Assembly (NCBI GenBank): GCA_032622095.1
Contig: CP136069.1
Location: 164,230,394 to 164,294,393 of the forward strand
Source: Siphonodentalium dalli
Lineage: Eukaryota > Mollusca > Scaphopoda > Gadilida > Siphonodentaliidae
Length of the DNA stretch: 64,000 nt
Reading direction: 5' to 3'
Part shown: positions 12,259 through 24,791 of the stretch, one piece after another
Position numbering within the stretch: the first letter of the stretch is position 1
Layout: each line of letters starts with the position of its first letter
Program-made: the position numbers and the translations under genes
The notes under the pieces: model-generated
The model's database searches: none
The model's input: the letters and a program-made list of their open reading frames with translations, nothing else
Told to the model about the DNA's origin: nothing

Positions 12259-13083
12259 GTGCCACCAAAAACAGCATTATGATTATTAAGCTGTTATAGT
12301 TACTAAAGTTTAGCCGTTAAAGGCGTCAAGAAAACTAACCCTCAGCTCCTTCTTCAACCAACCTTCCTGCTCTGACATGTTCGTCGTAGCGACAAACTTA
12401 CATAACGATACTACATGTATGCGAAAAGTGTTGTGTGTCTGTGGTGGACGTTTGTGCTAATCACTATAGACCATCGGTCAATCCAGTTCTCATATACATG
12501 TAGGTTCCTTGGTCGTAATGGCTGTCAGGTTCTGGTTCATTTAAATGGTAAATTTGGACACAATATGGACACAATATTACTATCCCAAACACATCAACTG
12601 AATTATAATTTAATTTGACGAATTTTTATTAATTATTTTCACCGAACGAGACTTGTTTCTAGCGTTTGAAAAATAAATTACTCCGGTCTATCCGTAGCAT
12701 TCAACATCACATTCTCCGAACTCTTGGTAACATCTTCTCCGTTTGTCGTTAACAACAATTTCGAGTGATCGATTTCCTTTGTGGCCATTCATGGAGAGTT
12801 CTCGATTTCTGTTGTCGGTGTGTGATTATTATTCATATATCCCATTCAATGGATATTAACACTGGAACTGTGTCGTGAAATGGAAAAAACACAGGTTTTG
12901 GTCGAATATTTTACGTAAATACTGCCAATCGCATGTATATTAAATATGCTAAGTATAAACACCATATACACACACAAACTCAGAGAATCAACTCATGTCG
13001 TCAAAAACAGTGTTTTGTGTTACAACATGGGATTATTTTTGAGTGATTATCTGTATCCGATTGCAGGGCGTGTGTCCATATTG
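12259..13083. other. Intergenic, nothing recognised
   Basis: AT-rich sequence without a convincing exon, RNA gene or repeat copy elsewhere in the window. Confidence 0.4.
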
Positions 13084-13656
13084 CAACAGCTTGTGATATC
13101 GGTTGGGTTGATGCTGTTTTGGACCGAGTCCCCTCCCGTTACTCTTATATAACGGACTTTACGCCCATAATCGTGGGCGGGATTTAACATGATTGTATGT
13201 CTTCGGATTGGGTCAAATGGAAGCTTGCGTAAATATATGAACATAATTATTATATAGACGGCAGTCTTTCCCAAGCATGATGATATCAAAAATGTATATA
13301 TCAGAGGTTCGTTAAATGTCAAAGCACCGAGATTTATAAGTAAACAAAGCCTTATTTTCCAGAGAATTTCTATTTGTCACGTTCGCGCTGTCAGAAAATG
13401 CATGTAAACAATACATTAAACAATCGTATCATCACTATACCTTTTTTATATCACGGTAGATGATATATCATTTTGAAGACAGATTAATCGCGGACATGAC
13501 AGATGACATTAATCGTATGCATGTGGTTACGTGAATTCCCGGGATCCACGTGTACATGCAGGCGCCTTTTGAATGAAAGTCAATTATAGAAGAGCGTCCA
13601 ACGGGGCGGGACTCGGTCCAAAACAACATCACACCAACCGATATCCCAAGCTGTTG
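13084..13656. mobile_element. Long-TIR element, about 573 bp
   Basis: The left arm starts CAACAGCTTGTGATATCGG and continues through TTTTGGACCGAGTCCC. The right arm is its reverse complement, ending CCGATATCCCAAGCTGTTG. Arms are about 75 bases. A partial copy of the left half is at 57023-57245. The target duplication is not clear, so the superfamily is open. Confidence 0.7.
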
Positions 13657-13775
13657 TGGACCGATATGACTTGATCTAACTAATGTATATCGTGTCGAAT
13701 CGGACGAAGCGTCTTTAAATATCCAAGGTCCGAATTCACACCGAATTAGTCAAAATTTCATAAGTTAATTTTTAA

Positions 13776-14157
13776 AGTGATGTGAAACACTCCGGTATGG
13801 TGATCAGATAGAAATGGAGAATACTATTGTTCAGAGTAGTTATTTCTACAAATATTATATCTGAATTGACAACACACACCGTCATTCTTATATATTAATT
13901 AAAGGCAGTGGCTGCCGACAGCGAAATCGTTTTTGTTAGTTTATCGCGATAGAAGGATTAGAAGCGTCCCGATTCGAGTAGTAAATATTTACAATTTAGC
14001 GTATATATAGTTCAGGCAATATTTTCTATGGAGTGGTACGGTCGATTTGCTTGAGACTTTCGGTGATGTTAGTGGAATGTTACATTCCTCTAGTTGGCAT
14101 AGAGCCTGAACACTAACTCGTCAGTTTCACGCACCCGAACACGTGCATAATATGTCT
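13776..14157 (+). mobile_element. TTAA-flanked element, family copy 2
   Basis: Same family as 11911-12254, between TTAA at 13772-13775 and 14158-14161. It contains ACACACACCGTCATTCTTAT and GAGTGGTACGGTC as shared blocks. Its right end runs into a 40-bp tandem duplication. Confidence 0.75.
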
Positions 14158-14229
14158 TTAAATTATACCGGAGAAAAATGAAAAAAATAATATGTCTTTA
14201 AATTATACCGGAGAAAAATGAAAAAAATA
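14147..14229. repeat. 40-bp direct duplication at an element end
   Basis: ATAATATGTCTTTAAATTAT with the following ACCGGAGAAAAATG occurs twice with period 40, so the right TTAA boundary of the element is present twice. Confidence 0.85.
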
Positions 14230-14681
14230 CTTTCCATCACCATCATTCGTATGTACACAAACATCGCCAAGATATACAAGGAGCATTCGTCAGTTTTACG
14301 TTGAAAAATAGTACCAAAGATCATAATTGAGAACGTTCTTTATTATTTACCACTTTTATAATCGGGCGATGGCCGATCTGTATAAGGAACGACTATTGGC
14401 AGTTTTTCTAGACTGACAAAACTTTAAAACGTGTTAGCCTTTTCTCTTTTGAAAGTCGAAATCTGGACATCAAAACCTCACAAGCTGGCTATTCAGGCCG
14501 GTAAATAGTTGTCGGCGGTAAATAGTGGCCATGCATGCAGTTGGCGGGAAGCGGCTTTCAGTGGATACATCTGACAGCCGTGCGTATATAGATCATGTTG
14601 CATTACGTCCTGAAATGGATATTTTGGTCGTAACCCTTCCATGACTGGATCGAGTTTCCTTAAATTTTGCGAAAACCCTGT

Positions 14682-14852
14682 GCCAATTCATTCTCTTATA
14701 TGTGCGAGTTTCACATATATAGGAAGCATCGCATATATAACAGAATACATTGGCCCTGCAACAAATTTGCGTTGACATTGTAAGCCAGTTCATTCTCGTA
14801 TATATGCGAGGCTCCCTATGGGAGACTCGCATATACACGAGAATGCACTGGC
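14682..14852. repeat. Pair of diverged palindrome modules
   Basis: Two hairpin-forming blocks related to the 69-bp palindrome lie in opposite halves (about 14682-14755 and 14781-14852), bounded by CCTGTGCC on the left and GGCACAGG on the right. The left module is more eroded. The arrangement parallels 38289-38506 and 48205-48548. Confidence 0.75.
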
Positions 14853-15571
14853 ACAGGATCTTTAATGCTGCACAAACACGGCTCCCGTCATAAAAGTATT
14901 AATATATTATATATGGCATATACAGTCCAGCTGACTGACAGTGTATAACCCAGCACATAAAAGAGCGTATAATAGGGATCATAGGTACATTCTAATGGAT
15001 AAATTTGCACAGCAAAAGTGACTCAAATCTTGGGAATTCCTTTGGATGATCTGCTCATGTTGTAGAAATATGTCAAAAGAATAGATGCGAAGTTGATCGT
15101 TTATTTAATCCGCATATATATTTATCGTCATGAAAAATGCAATTTTATTAAGGTACACATTGGGCGGATTGCAGCATTCGATGTCCGGACAATAACGAAA
15201 AACTTCACAGATCAATATCTGACCAATTAAAGTGACATTTTAAGTTAAGTTTTAACCACGATATTTTTGTCTGCGAAATTGAACGGCGATATCCAATATG
15301 TCGATTTGAAGCGAATAAAACATCATGTTCGAAAATCAAACCCATCATCAATTCCACGAGATACAATAATTTGCGGAAAAGAACTTGGATAAAACATATT
15401 TGATCCTTCGCGGTGTAAGTTGACTGTCGATACGCTGTGTACAGACTCGTTATTGGCGATGGCAAAACCTAGCTAATAAACCATATATGTGATAAACTTC
15501 ACATGATTGTATATATATATATATATATACGGCCTTGTCCCGCGCAGCTAGAATCAGTTGTTTGTCTACGC
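14853..15571. other. Probable 3' flank / 3' UTR of gene A
   Basis: No separate gene seen. On the minus strand an AATAAA-type polyadenylation signal is readable at 15100-15105, about 470 bases past the gene A stop; this is only a candidate. An AT dinucleotide run is at about 15509-15529. Confidence 0.3.
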
Positions 15572-15843
15572 TCACAGCACGAAGGAGAAACGTTTCTTTT
15601 TACTTTTGTTCCTGAAGTACACCGTCACTGGATTTTTAATCCCCAATGTTTCCATTTCCGAGTCTTTCAATTTAGAAAACTTTTTTCCGTCGATGCCAAT
15701 TTTGGCTAAATGTTTGACTAGACGGTCCTCGAATCCCAGATATCGCAAGAACGTAGACATGTCGTCGACTGTGAAATTATACAAGTTTCCGTCATCTGGA
15801 ATCTCTACATCCTCGTCTGACGTCACACTATGGTGTGCTTTAT
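15572..15843 (-). CDS. Gene A terminal exon, SAM-like domain
   Basis: Last coding exon of a predicted 187-residue protein. The acceptor reads TTTCATTTACAG just upstream of 15843; the exon begins in phase 1 and its first two bases complete a GAT codon with the last base of exon 2. It adds 89 residues and ends at TGA (15572-15574). After an acidic linker (SDEDVEIPDDG) comes a helical block with the sterile alpha motif pattern: FTVDDMSTFLRYLGF, then HLAKIGIDGKKFSKL, then METLGIKNPVTVYF, ending in a basic tail (NKSKKKRFSFVL). SAM domains generally mediate protein-protein or, less often, RNA binding; the partner here is unknown. The paralogous exon of gene B (49551-49900) has the same phase and domain order. 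The exon call is strong; the function is inferred from the fold only. Confidence 0.8.
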
Positions 15844-17399
15844 CTGTAAATGAAAGAATAGTATGGTGTCTTAATTTGCCATTGAAGGAAAACTATCTGA
15901 CTTCCTATCAATTGTATCACATACATGTAATGCCAAATAGGGCCGAAATATACAACTGGATGTGTGAATAATCTGGACGACCTGACATTACAATGACGTC
16001 GCGTCAGAACTAAACTGTTCTATCTCCATTTCGGCGGGAAAATGCGATATTGGTATCTTTCGATTCGTTGCGGGATTTCCTATCCTATCGTGTCTAACGT
16101 ATACCATATTTGAATGAGAGGGTGTGTAAATCTGTTCCATCTCAAAAACTCACTATTTTGACAGTGCTGTATTGTTCTATCTCCACTGTGGACCAATGTA
16201 TTTATTTTGTACCACGTGATTACAGAAATTTCGGCGCTGAAAATGTTGTATCTCTGACCTTGAATATAGAAAGCAATGGAAACCCATCGCCGGCAGAGTG
16301 TCAGCGAAGTGACTAGTTGGAAAGAATGCTTTCTCACTCCCAGGTGTGAACATCTTATTTCTATGATAATTATTTGGTTAAAATAATATAAAAATGGCGT
16401 GATTTGGGGATTTTTGCACGTTCATATGATATCTTATGTGTTAGTATTTTTACACCAGCTATCATACCCGCTGTGTACTATCTCCCAAAACAGAATGAGA
16501 ACATTGTGAACCGGGGGGGGGGGGTCAAAACTTAAACTCGATTTCCACAAAAATGAAAAATATGAAGATAGAACACTTTATTTCTGACGCGACGATGAGT
16601 TCAAAGAACCATGTTTTTTTCTCTCAAAGGAACTCAGTGTCTCCGAGTAAACAACAAGTTGTTGATTAGTTAGATTTATGGTTCCCGGTACCAGCTGCAT
16701 ACATGGAGCCTCTGCCATAATGTTACAATGTCAGTGCATGGTGTAGGGTAGTATGTGTTTTATAAATAAATATGACAAGACTGCCCAGCAAACTTTTAGA
16801 ACATGTATATTTAGTTGACAGTTGCGACTTTGTTAGGTACTTTGATTTACTTTTACTCTGTACATACAATTTTGAAATTATGTCAGGAAATATCCTTAGG
16901 CAACAATGAATAATCATAACCATCTCTTCATATGATTCAAGATACACTGCATATAATTGCTGGACATATACACGACGAAAGAACTACTTGGAATATGTTT
17001 GGTAGGATTGTAACCCATTTATACCCTCCCAAACATTTACGGCTCTGGATACCATGCAGCTCTGAAGAACCAGCGAGTGCTTGCATAGTATATCCACCAA
17101 CCGTGATTAAAAGTGATTGTCGATTACAACCGGATGTGTGTCTGACTTATACACATAAACATCACGTGATGCATGTCAACACTGCGGTCACGTCCAACAT
17201 CAAACCAACTTCACACATCTGGTTTGGGTTCTCAGATCATTTCTAATACAAACGCATGGGAAGCCAAATTCACATTAATTTTATTAGTTAACAAGAGCAT
17301 CGCTAAGGCGTGGCAAATAACGCCATTTAGCTACTTCGAATTGTACTACGCAAAATAAAAGTAAAAATAATTTGAGCTTACAAAGAATATCTGATATAC
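15844..17399. other. Gene A intron 2, part without recognised features
   Basis: No exon with matching phase or repeat with another copy was identified. A 10-base G tract is at about 16514-16523. Confidence 0.4.
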
Positions 17400-17640
17400 C
17401 CCTAATTTCAATGCCAAAATGCGGCCAAATTCTTAGTCGAAAAATGGCCGTAACTCATGTGAAAATAATTGGATATAACCCATATTAGAACTTGGCCTGT
17501 ATTTTTAGCTGGGAAACACACATACCAACTTTGGTTCAGATCAAATAATCCAAATTAGAGTTATCAATCGGAAACCAAAAAAATTAACGGACGGACGCAC
17601 CGGCGGACGACGGGCGGACGGACAGATTACATAATACGAC
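17400..17640. repeat. Dispersed repeat with ACGGACGG tail
   Basis: Pieces such as GGCCGTAACTCATGTG, TTGGCCTGTATTTTAGCTGGG and the ACGGACGGACGC tail recur, mostly in reverse orientation, within 42470-42790. It is a recognisable interspersed repeat without visible coding capacity. Confidence 0.6.
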
Positions 17641-17812
17641 CTTTTTCAAATAGGCGTATACTTACGCTTTTAAATCGTAATTATATTATGCTTAAGTGTA
17701 ATTCAGACTTTATATTACTCCTAAGCATAATTGTATTACACTTTTAAAAGCGTACTTGATTAACGCTTAAGAATATCTTATTTACGCTTAAGTGTAATTG
17801 AATTACGCTTAA
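17641..17812. repeat. Cluster of CTTAAGTGTAATT motifs
   Basis: Short inverted motifs built on ACGCTTAAGTGTAATT recur several times here. A second, smaller cluster at about 19780-19880 (ATTACACTTAATCG, TTAAGTGTAATG) lies on the far side of the 160-bp minisatellite, so both could be the ends of one larger element (about 17641-19890). Confidence 0.5.
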
Positions 17813-18153
17813 AGGGGTACTGTACACTAAATCCGGTCATTTATGGGACCATCTCATGTTATACTCAACACAATATATGCAACAAATGAATGAATTTGAG
17901 CCGTGGGTTATTGCAAAATACATTCGTGTGCTCTATGAACGATGCAAACAACATGGTAATTATTATTAAAATGAAAATTTTGACTCCAGTCATAAATTCA
18001 TTTTCATTCTAATTACCATCTTATTTGCATAGTTTATAAAGTAAATTATTGTATTTTGCACTAATCCATGGCTCCAATTCATTATTTTGTTGCATATATT
18101 CTGTTGAGTATATAAAAGGAGATGGTCCCATACATGGCCGGATTTAGTTTACT
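17813..18153. mobile_element. TTAA-flanked MITE, intact relative of 9239
   Basis: A 341-bp element between TTAA at 17809-17812 and 18154-18157. The ends begin AGGGGTACTGTACACTAAAT and, inverted, AAGTAAACTAAATCCGG. The interior is self-complementary around GACTCCAGTCATAAAT. It shows the outer 9239-10191 element without its insertion. Confidence 0.8.
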
Positions 18154-18569
18154 TTAATGGACGATTATACGATTTCGGACGGATTTAGCAGGAGCGGTGC
18201 GCTAGGGCCCGGCGAAGGTTTGAGATTATTAAGCATAATTCAATTAATGATATAATATGAATGTATGCTTTAGCGTAATTCAGACACACAAACTCCCCTT
18301 ACGCAGGTCGAAACCTTTCACAATATCATTCATTGAGTCAAAAATAATTCTTTAAGTTCATATATGTCAGGTCCCGCCCACAATGATAGTTTTTTATCAT
18401 ACAATTTTATCCATGGTAATAATAGTATGAAAGTGTCAATGACACTGTAGTTCAACTTGGGAAGGTGTTTATTTTTTTGCTGAGCAATGAATAGAATGAT
18501 AAAGAAGAAGTAACGGTCTTGTATTGTGTAGATGAAATAATTTTCATTTCAAACATTTCACCAATAAAT

Positions 18570-19770
18570 GTGGGCTGCAAGGTGTGAGGATGGATTCAAC
18601 TTTGAAATCCAAGTTGGCTGCTGGCAGCCATGTTTTATAACGAATTTAAGAAATAATCGATGGCTCCAATCTAGAGGTCACCCTAAGATCCATATGAAGA
18701 TTGGTGACAATTGCATGACCTGTAGGGTGTGCCACAGGATTTAGTCATACAGAGAGTAAAATCCAAGATGACTGCTGGCGGCCATGTTTTTTTCAACGAA
18801 ATTCGGAAAAAAGTTGATAGCTCCCATTAAGTGGTCACCCAAAAGATCCATATGACGTTTGGTGACAATCGGATGAGGGGTGTGGTCTGTATGGTGTGCC
18901 AAAGGATTTAGTCATGCAAAGAGCAGATTCCAAGATGGCCGCTGGCGGCCATGTTTTCCAACGAATTTCGGTCAAAAAAGGAGGCTCCCATCTAGAGGTC
19001 ACCCCGAAGATCCATTTGAAGTTTAGTGATCATCAGATGAGGAATGTGGTCTGGATGTGTGCCAAAGTATTTAGTCATGCAAAGAGTAAAATCGAAGATG
19101 GCTGCCGGCGGTCATGTTTTTCATCGAGAATTGTTTAAATTCGATACCTCCTATCTAGAAGTGATTCCAAACATGCCTGTACATTTTCAAATCAATTATC
19201 CAATAAATGCAGGTTGCGGGGTGTGCCGATGGATTCAACTTTGAAATCCAAGATGGTTGCTGGCGGCCATGTTTAAAAAAAAAAAAAAATCGGTCAAAAT
19301 AGGCTCCCATCTAGAGGTCACACCGAAGATCCATATGAAGTTTGGTGACGATCGAATGAGAGATGTGGCCTGTTCATAGTGCCGAAGAATTTAGTCATAC
19401 AAAGAGCACATTCCAAAATGGCTGACGACGGCCATGTTTTACATGGAAAATTGATCAAATTCGATAGCTCCCATCTACAGGTGAACAAAATCGTGCCTGA
19501 AAAATTTAGAAACGAACGGCCATATATACGGGCTGTATGGAGTGCCGATGGATTCAAATTTGAAATCCAAGATGGCTGCTGGCGGCCATTTTTTTAGTCG
19601 AAATTCGTAAAAATTCGATAGCTCCCATCTATATTATAGGTCACCCTGAAGCTACATGTGAAGTTTGGTGAAAATCGAATGAGGGATGCGGCCTGTATGG
19701 CGTGTCGAAGGACATTGTTGACACAGGCACGGACGCACGCACCAACGACGGACGCCAACCCATGACAATA
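18570..19770. repeat. About 160-bp tandem repeat, 7 units
   Basis: Units marked by AAGATGGCTGCTGGCGGCCA occur near 18613, 18765, 18930, 19098, 19252, 19421 and 19571, each followed by TCCCATCTAGAGGTCACC and a GGTGACAATCGGATGAG segment. The array ends in an ACGGACGCACGCACC tail. Units are diverged from each other. It lies in gene A intron 2. Confidence 0.85.
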
Positions 19771-20127
19771 GTGACAATAGCTCAAACTTTACGTAATATG
19801 ATTACACTTAATCGTATAATTCAGCAATTGTGTTAAGTGTAATGCCATTACCCTTGTCATTAAGTGTAATCAGCTAATAAATGCGAAATTGTCCTCCCAT
19901 ACACACGAGGGGCATTATATCACTCTGTCAACAAACAATATTGCAATACTGTCCGATCCGGCCATAATACGGGCCCACATCTTAAAACATAAAAGTATGA
20001 AACTGGAACAAGTACACCTGATGGCAACAAAGATATTTCCACAAATAAGTAGACCTATATATTATAGTTACCGCGAACGTGTGATTGAACGGACATGGCT
20101 CATTCGAACTTCCAAATTCTGCATACG

Positions 20128-20621
20128 CACGGTAGGGAATCACGTGGTCTCAAGTTGATAAGTACCACGCATTCAAAATGGCCGAGGCGACCGCAAACAC
20201 GACCAGAAGCGAGGAAAAAGGTAATAAACTAAGATAATGATGTACCATAGTTAGTATTTTGGTAGCTACGATCATATGCTATACTATTCAAACAAGCTGA
20301 TTCCTCATTTGTGTCCAAAGTCACATTTGTTTGTTCTATCAGTCTGACCGAAGTTGTCAGTCGAAGGATTCTCCTAAATGTATGGTCTTGTGTATTCCAT
20401 GAACGTCCGCCTGGCAACTTTGGTCAGAATGTTGTAGAAAACTACTGAGTATTTCGGAACAAATAAGGTATCAACATGTTTTTAAAATAAACAAGCATGT
20501 GCTCGTAACAGTCAAAATGTTATGTTTTGTGTTAGTTCCTCATATATTATGTTTTTGTGCGTTTGTTCATTTTGAATGCGTGGTACTCACCAACCTCGAA
20601 ACCACGTGATTCCCCACCGTG
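20128..20621. mobile_element. Transib-like non-autonomous element, copy 1
   Basis: A 494-bp element with terminal inverted repeats of about 50 bases. The left end starts CACGGTAGGGAATCACGTGG, and the right end read inward starts CACGGTGGGGAATCACGTGG. It is flanked by the 5-bp direct duplication ATACG (20123-20127 and 20622-20626). The 5-bp target and a CAC-GTG-type first heptamer are features of Transib and RAG-related transposons. No transposase is encoded. It sits in gene A intron 2. The superfamily is an inference; the element boundaries are directly seen. Confidence 0.8.
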
Positions 20622-21038
20622 ATACGTAATTATGAATGAGGTATAAGATAGGTTGACAAAAACATGCCAACAATTATAGTCAATAACGCTGACGCTGCAT
20701 AGGAATAATCGCGGGGACTCAAACATTAAGTGGGCCTTTAACATCCATTTTATGACATGAACATTTAATGATGCGACATATAAAATATTGTCGGAACTAA
20801 AAGTCAATATAAAGACTTGTTCCGAAATAAATTATATTGATATTGAAATATAATGAACTGCGTCTCTAAGGTTCGAAAAAAGAAAGCTATCACGCGAGAG
20901 TACCATGTACAAAAGCGTACGTTCCTCTGCATCTCACATACTTGAGCGACGAATCGGGAAATTGGCAAAATTTCAGACCCAAATTAAAAGAACGTATATA
21001 GAGAATCACTGAGAATTCCAGATGCTACAGAACTTTAC

Positions 21039-21118
21039 CTGATCGCCGGCGGATTCTTGTTTCTGTCGGACCGGGCACTGTTATTTTGGGGTTGCTTTTA
21101 ACAGACCCGTTTCTGGAG
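21039..21118 (-). CDS. Gene A exon 2
   Basis: An 80-base exon bounded on the minus strand by a strong acceptor (TTTTCTGTGTTTTTCAG) and donor (GTAAAG). One base completes a serine codon with exon 1 (AG plus C), 26 full codons follow, and one base is left for exon 3, so it enters in phase 2 and leaves in phase 1. It encodes a basic linker (SRNGSVKSNPKITVPGPTET, then RIRRRS), probably disordered, with an arginine cluster that could be a nuclear localisation or binding patch. A codon-frame match on both sides is the main evidence. The equivalent gene B exon (53529-53620) is 92 bases and has the same phases. Confidence 0.75.
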
Positions 21119-21506
21119 CTGAAAAACACAGAAAATTGCACAGTCGATGATATTCTCTATATATAGAACTATAGGTTTGACATGCAGGATATTTTGGAAT
21201 CTGCGTTCTTGAATAAAACGCGAACCATATACCACAGGGCGTGATCTGAATGCATTGGGCCGATTGGACCACATGGCATTGCAGGTCAGGAATACTCACA
21301 GGCCCCTGGGGAAATTTACTAAAATACCAATATAGACTTTACCAGTTTTTATTGCTATTTAGTAATTTTCCCCAGGGGCCTGTGGGAATACTCTGCCGTA
21401 ATGTTCGCGGGTTTGGAGTATCACTCCCCAGGTTTCGAAGAGTGAAATTCCAAAACGTGCGAAAATTTCCCCAGTACGTCAGTTCTCTGCTCGAATCGTA
21501 AAAGGA

Positions 21507-21895
21507 AACGTTCACACACCACGACGTTTGTTGCAGACATTTTCTCACAGAAACCCCTATAGTGTCAGAATATGAACGGCAACATGCATCTGAAATGCAT
21601 ATTTACCAAAGAAAACGACATGAGAAGTAAAATTTCTGTAGTTCCACATGTAACGGTACTACAAACATTGCTTTAAAATACACATAAGACTGATTCCTGT
21701 GATATAATTGCAGGCTATTTACAAGCAAATTTCGATAGCATCCCTACTATATATATATATAGTGGAACTACTAGCCTTTTTATACTTCCCATGTAATTAG
21801 ATGTGGTATAAATGCATTTTAGAAGGGTTTTTACATTCGGTTTCTGGAACATTGTAGCATTCTATACCGAAATACCTGCAAACAGATAGGATATT
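21507..21895. repeat. Foldback element, second copy
   Basis: Diverged relative of 2467-2900: shared GTGTCAGAATATGAA, ACGACATGAGAAGTAAAATT and the inverted TGGTATAAATGCATTTTA pieces. It lies in gene A intron 1. Confidence 0.55.
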
Positions 21896-21939
21896 TTATT
21901 TTAATATACACATATTAATGCATAATACATTTTACAAAT

Positions 21940-24365
21940 ATTGTATTGTATATTCGAGGGGGTGGCATAGTCAGGCTATATGTCTTACTGCCACCCCTTA
22001 AGATGAATATATGTTACGATAGGCGGTCAAGATTTCTTCTACAATGCACGGCTATATAATTATGTGTCACATAATGGTTGCATTTAAATGGATTATATGC
22101 ATGGAGGGTATACGTATAGATAAATCGCTTATGGGTTACTCGATGGTTTGTCTCTTTCTTGTCAGTGGGATGTTCCTTGAAAGTCGAGTAGGAATGTGCT
22201 GAGCAAGGTTGTGGATTGCGATGTAGGGGAGGTCACTCTATTGGCCGAGCTACCACACAGTCGGGACATCTTTGATTGTTGCAATTAATGGTTGCAGAAT
22301 ATTTGTTAATACAATCGTCATGTAAAGGCCGTTTGAATGTGTGTCTGGTTTGGTATGATGTAAATTCGTTATCTAAGTCGTTCCACAAAGTTGGATAAGA
22401 ATGAAATGGTAGTTGTTGGGACCAAGATGTTCTTGGTGTTTTTAAAAATAGTGGGTGCTTTTGTCGGGTGTCTGGTCCGGTTTTGCGTTTGATAAACATG
22501 TCGGTGAATGATTCTATTAAGCGCATATAATACCAATCATGGATGAAAACAGCAGCTTGTACTTTGTGGATGTCGTAGATTTTGAGTATAAATTCTTTTT
22601 TAAAAAGAGGTTCTGTGTGGCTTCTATATTTCTTACTACATAAAACTCGTATCGCGCGTTTTTGAAGCATGAAATTTTTTTTGACCGCAGGGACGTGTCC
22701 CCATATTTAAACACCGTAGACAAGATGGCTTCGTATTAGAGCATAATATAATATTTTAAGTGCGCTACCAGGAAAGAAGTGTTTAACTTTATTGATGTGG
22801 TATTTGACTTTCACCGTTTTAGAACAAACAGAAGACACATGTTTTTTGAAAGTCAGGTTTTCGTCTATATGGATTCCTAAGAATTTTGTGGAGGATTCGT
22901 GCTCAAGATTTCCTATCTTGTTTAGTTCCGTGTTATTTAAGTAAACCGTTATAAAGTTCCATTTGTCATCATTGTTCTCTGTGTGTATTAGCATAGAGCT
23001 TTTTTTTTTAGTATTGATCACCAACTTATTGCTACAGCACCAAGCAAATATGTTGCGTAACTGATTATTCAGATAACTTTCTACTTCCCACCAGTTACTA
23101 GAGTCGTATCGTCCGCGTATGATAAGATATCCATGGTTGTCGAATTTGACATATCGTTAACGTAAATTAAGAAAATTATCGGTCCCAGAATGGAACCCTG
23201 GGGCACTCCACACGTCACTTCCGTTATATAAAATTTGGTACCATTGAGTTAAACATATTGCCGTCTATTTTGCAGATAGCTCTGAAACCATGAGTATGCT
23301 ATGCCTCGTATGCCATAGTGATCTAGTTTATGAAGTAAGATATCGTGATGTATCGTGTCACATGCTTTTGAGAGGTCAAGAAATAGAGCTAAAGTGGAGT
23401 CTCTTGTCATTATTTGAGACAACTTGATCGAGGATGTGTAATACAGGCTGGAAAGTTGAATGATGAGGACGGAAGCCGTATTGGTGTTTATAGAGAATGT
23501 TTTGTTCATTTAAGAAGTAAAGTCTATTAATCGTTTATGCACTATCTTTTCTAGAAGTTTATAGATAGCTGGAAGAATGCTGATAGGTCTGTAGTTTTCA
23601 TGAGTGGTAGTATTTTTTGGGATCGGGACTAATTTGGAAATTTTCATTTTGTTAGGGACTATTCCATGCTCTAAAGACAAGTTAAAAATATGCAATAATG
23701 CTGGGGCTATCTCCTCAATTGTTTCCTTGATAAGTTTAGTTGATATACCATTGAAATCCCTTTGAATATAGCTGATTCTTAACAATACTTGACTTAATCA
23801 ATCCAGATGTCATCCAAGGTTCGCGTTTTATGAATTTTTTGGGTATATGTCGACTGTTTATGGGGGAAAGCTAGTTTATATGCATTCATATAGATATCTA
23901 AGAAGTTTTCATATGCTTGGTCGACTCTTCTACAAGCTGTGACTGAGTCAAAGGAACAAGATTTTAAAAGATTTTTGATCAGGACTAAAACTTCTTTGAT
24001 TAGTGGTAGTTTCGTTATTATTGGTGCTGTTTTGTCTTTTTTTGTTAAATTCTGAATAAAATATGCCGAAGTGATCGGATACATCGCATGTGATTATACC
24101 AGATTTATATTCGCCTTGTAGGTTATTGGTATATATATTATCGATAAGAGTTGCTGAATGATCAGTCATTCGAGTAGGTTTAGTTATCCTTGGCACGAAT
24201 CCTCTAGTGAAAATGTTATTTATGAAATCATTCGTTTTTGTATGCGAGTTGAAATTGAGTCGGTCAATATTAAAGTCTCCTGATATATATGATTTGTGGT
24301 TATTAATTTTTTTTCTAGAATGTCTGTATGCCTATGTATGAATGTACCATAATGATGATACATAA
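21940..24365 (-). mobile_element. Truncated non-LTR retrotransposon (CR1/L2/jockey-like)
   Basis: In gene A intron 1, same strand as the gene. Reading 5' to 3' on the minus strand it has the end of an APE-type endonuclease (SGDFNIDRLNFN near 24270, then a SATLIDNIYTN and SDHFGIF region). A reverse transcriptase follows: the NYRPISILPAIYKLLEK block, then [28 protein letters not shown] near 23190 and the catalytic YADDTTL near 23110. A C-terminal region has KRAIRVLCSKKYRSHTEPLF. The frame is broken into at least seven segments by stops and shifts, and the 5' end including ORF1 and most of the endonuclease is missing. It is an inactive, 5'-truncated insertion; the 3' boundary near 21940 is approximate. 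The clade is only suggested. Confidence 0.9.
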
Positions 24366-24579
24366 GGATGTGGATTTGAAACCACCTTTAATTGCGGACA
24401 TCTATACACTCGATTACTATTATCACATGGTCCTTATAAGATCCATTACATCTATAACTGTTATGTGTTGGATATCCATTGGAATACGGTAGGTAAATCA
24501 CACAACAAATATCCGCATTTCGTTTATTCTTCTACCAAAATAATTCATATGGACCAATGAGGAAGAAGTAAATCCATAC

Positions 24580-24791
24580 CTTGTAGAATATTCCTTAATC
24601 CAGAGTGAAGCATCTAACATACTCTTTTTCAGATGAGCAATGTCAATTTCCGAACCTGAAGATCCAGATGACAATGTCTCTGCATCGTCTGCAGAGTTGT
24701 CACCCTTCGTAAATGCCCCATTTGTCCAACCCAGTTCAGAAGATAAATCCCCAATGTGTGGAATCGTCAAGGTAAATTCTTCGTCAGCCAT
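24580..24791 (-). CDS. Gene A exon 1, start of SAM-like protein
   Basis: The coding start is ATG at 24789-24791, in a favourable context (A at -3, G at +4). The exon reads MADEEFTLTIPHIGDLSSEL, an acidic Ser-rich stretch (DNSADDAETLSSGSSGSEID) and HLKKSMLDASLWIKEYST. It ends after 70 codons plus AG, at a GTATGG donor, so intron 1 is phase 2 and joins exon 2 without a frame break. The whole model is 70 + 1 + 26 + 1 + 89 = 187 residues: an acidic N-terminus with a short predicted amphipathic helix, a basic linker and a C-terminal SAM-like domain, with no signal peptide or membrane segment. I do not recognise the N-terminal part. Introns of about 3.5 and 5.2 kb are filled with repeats. A 5' non-coding exon may exist upstream (a GTAAGC donor is near 24834), but no promoter was identified. 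Confidence 0.7.
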
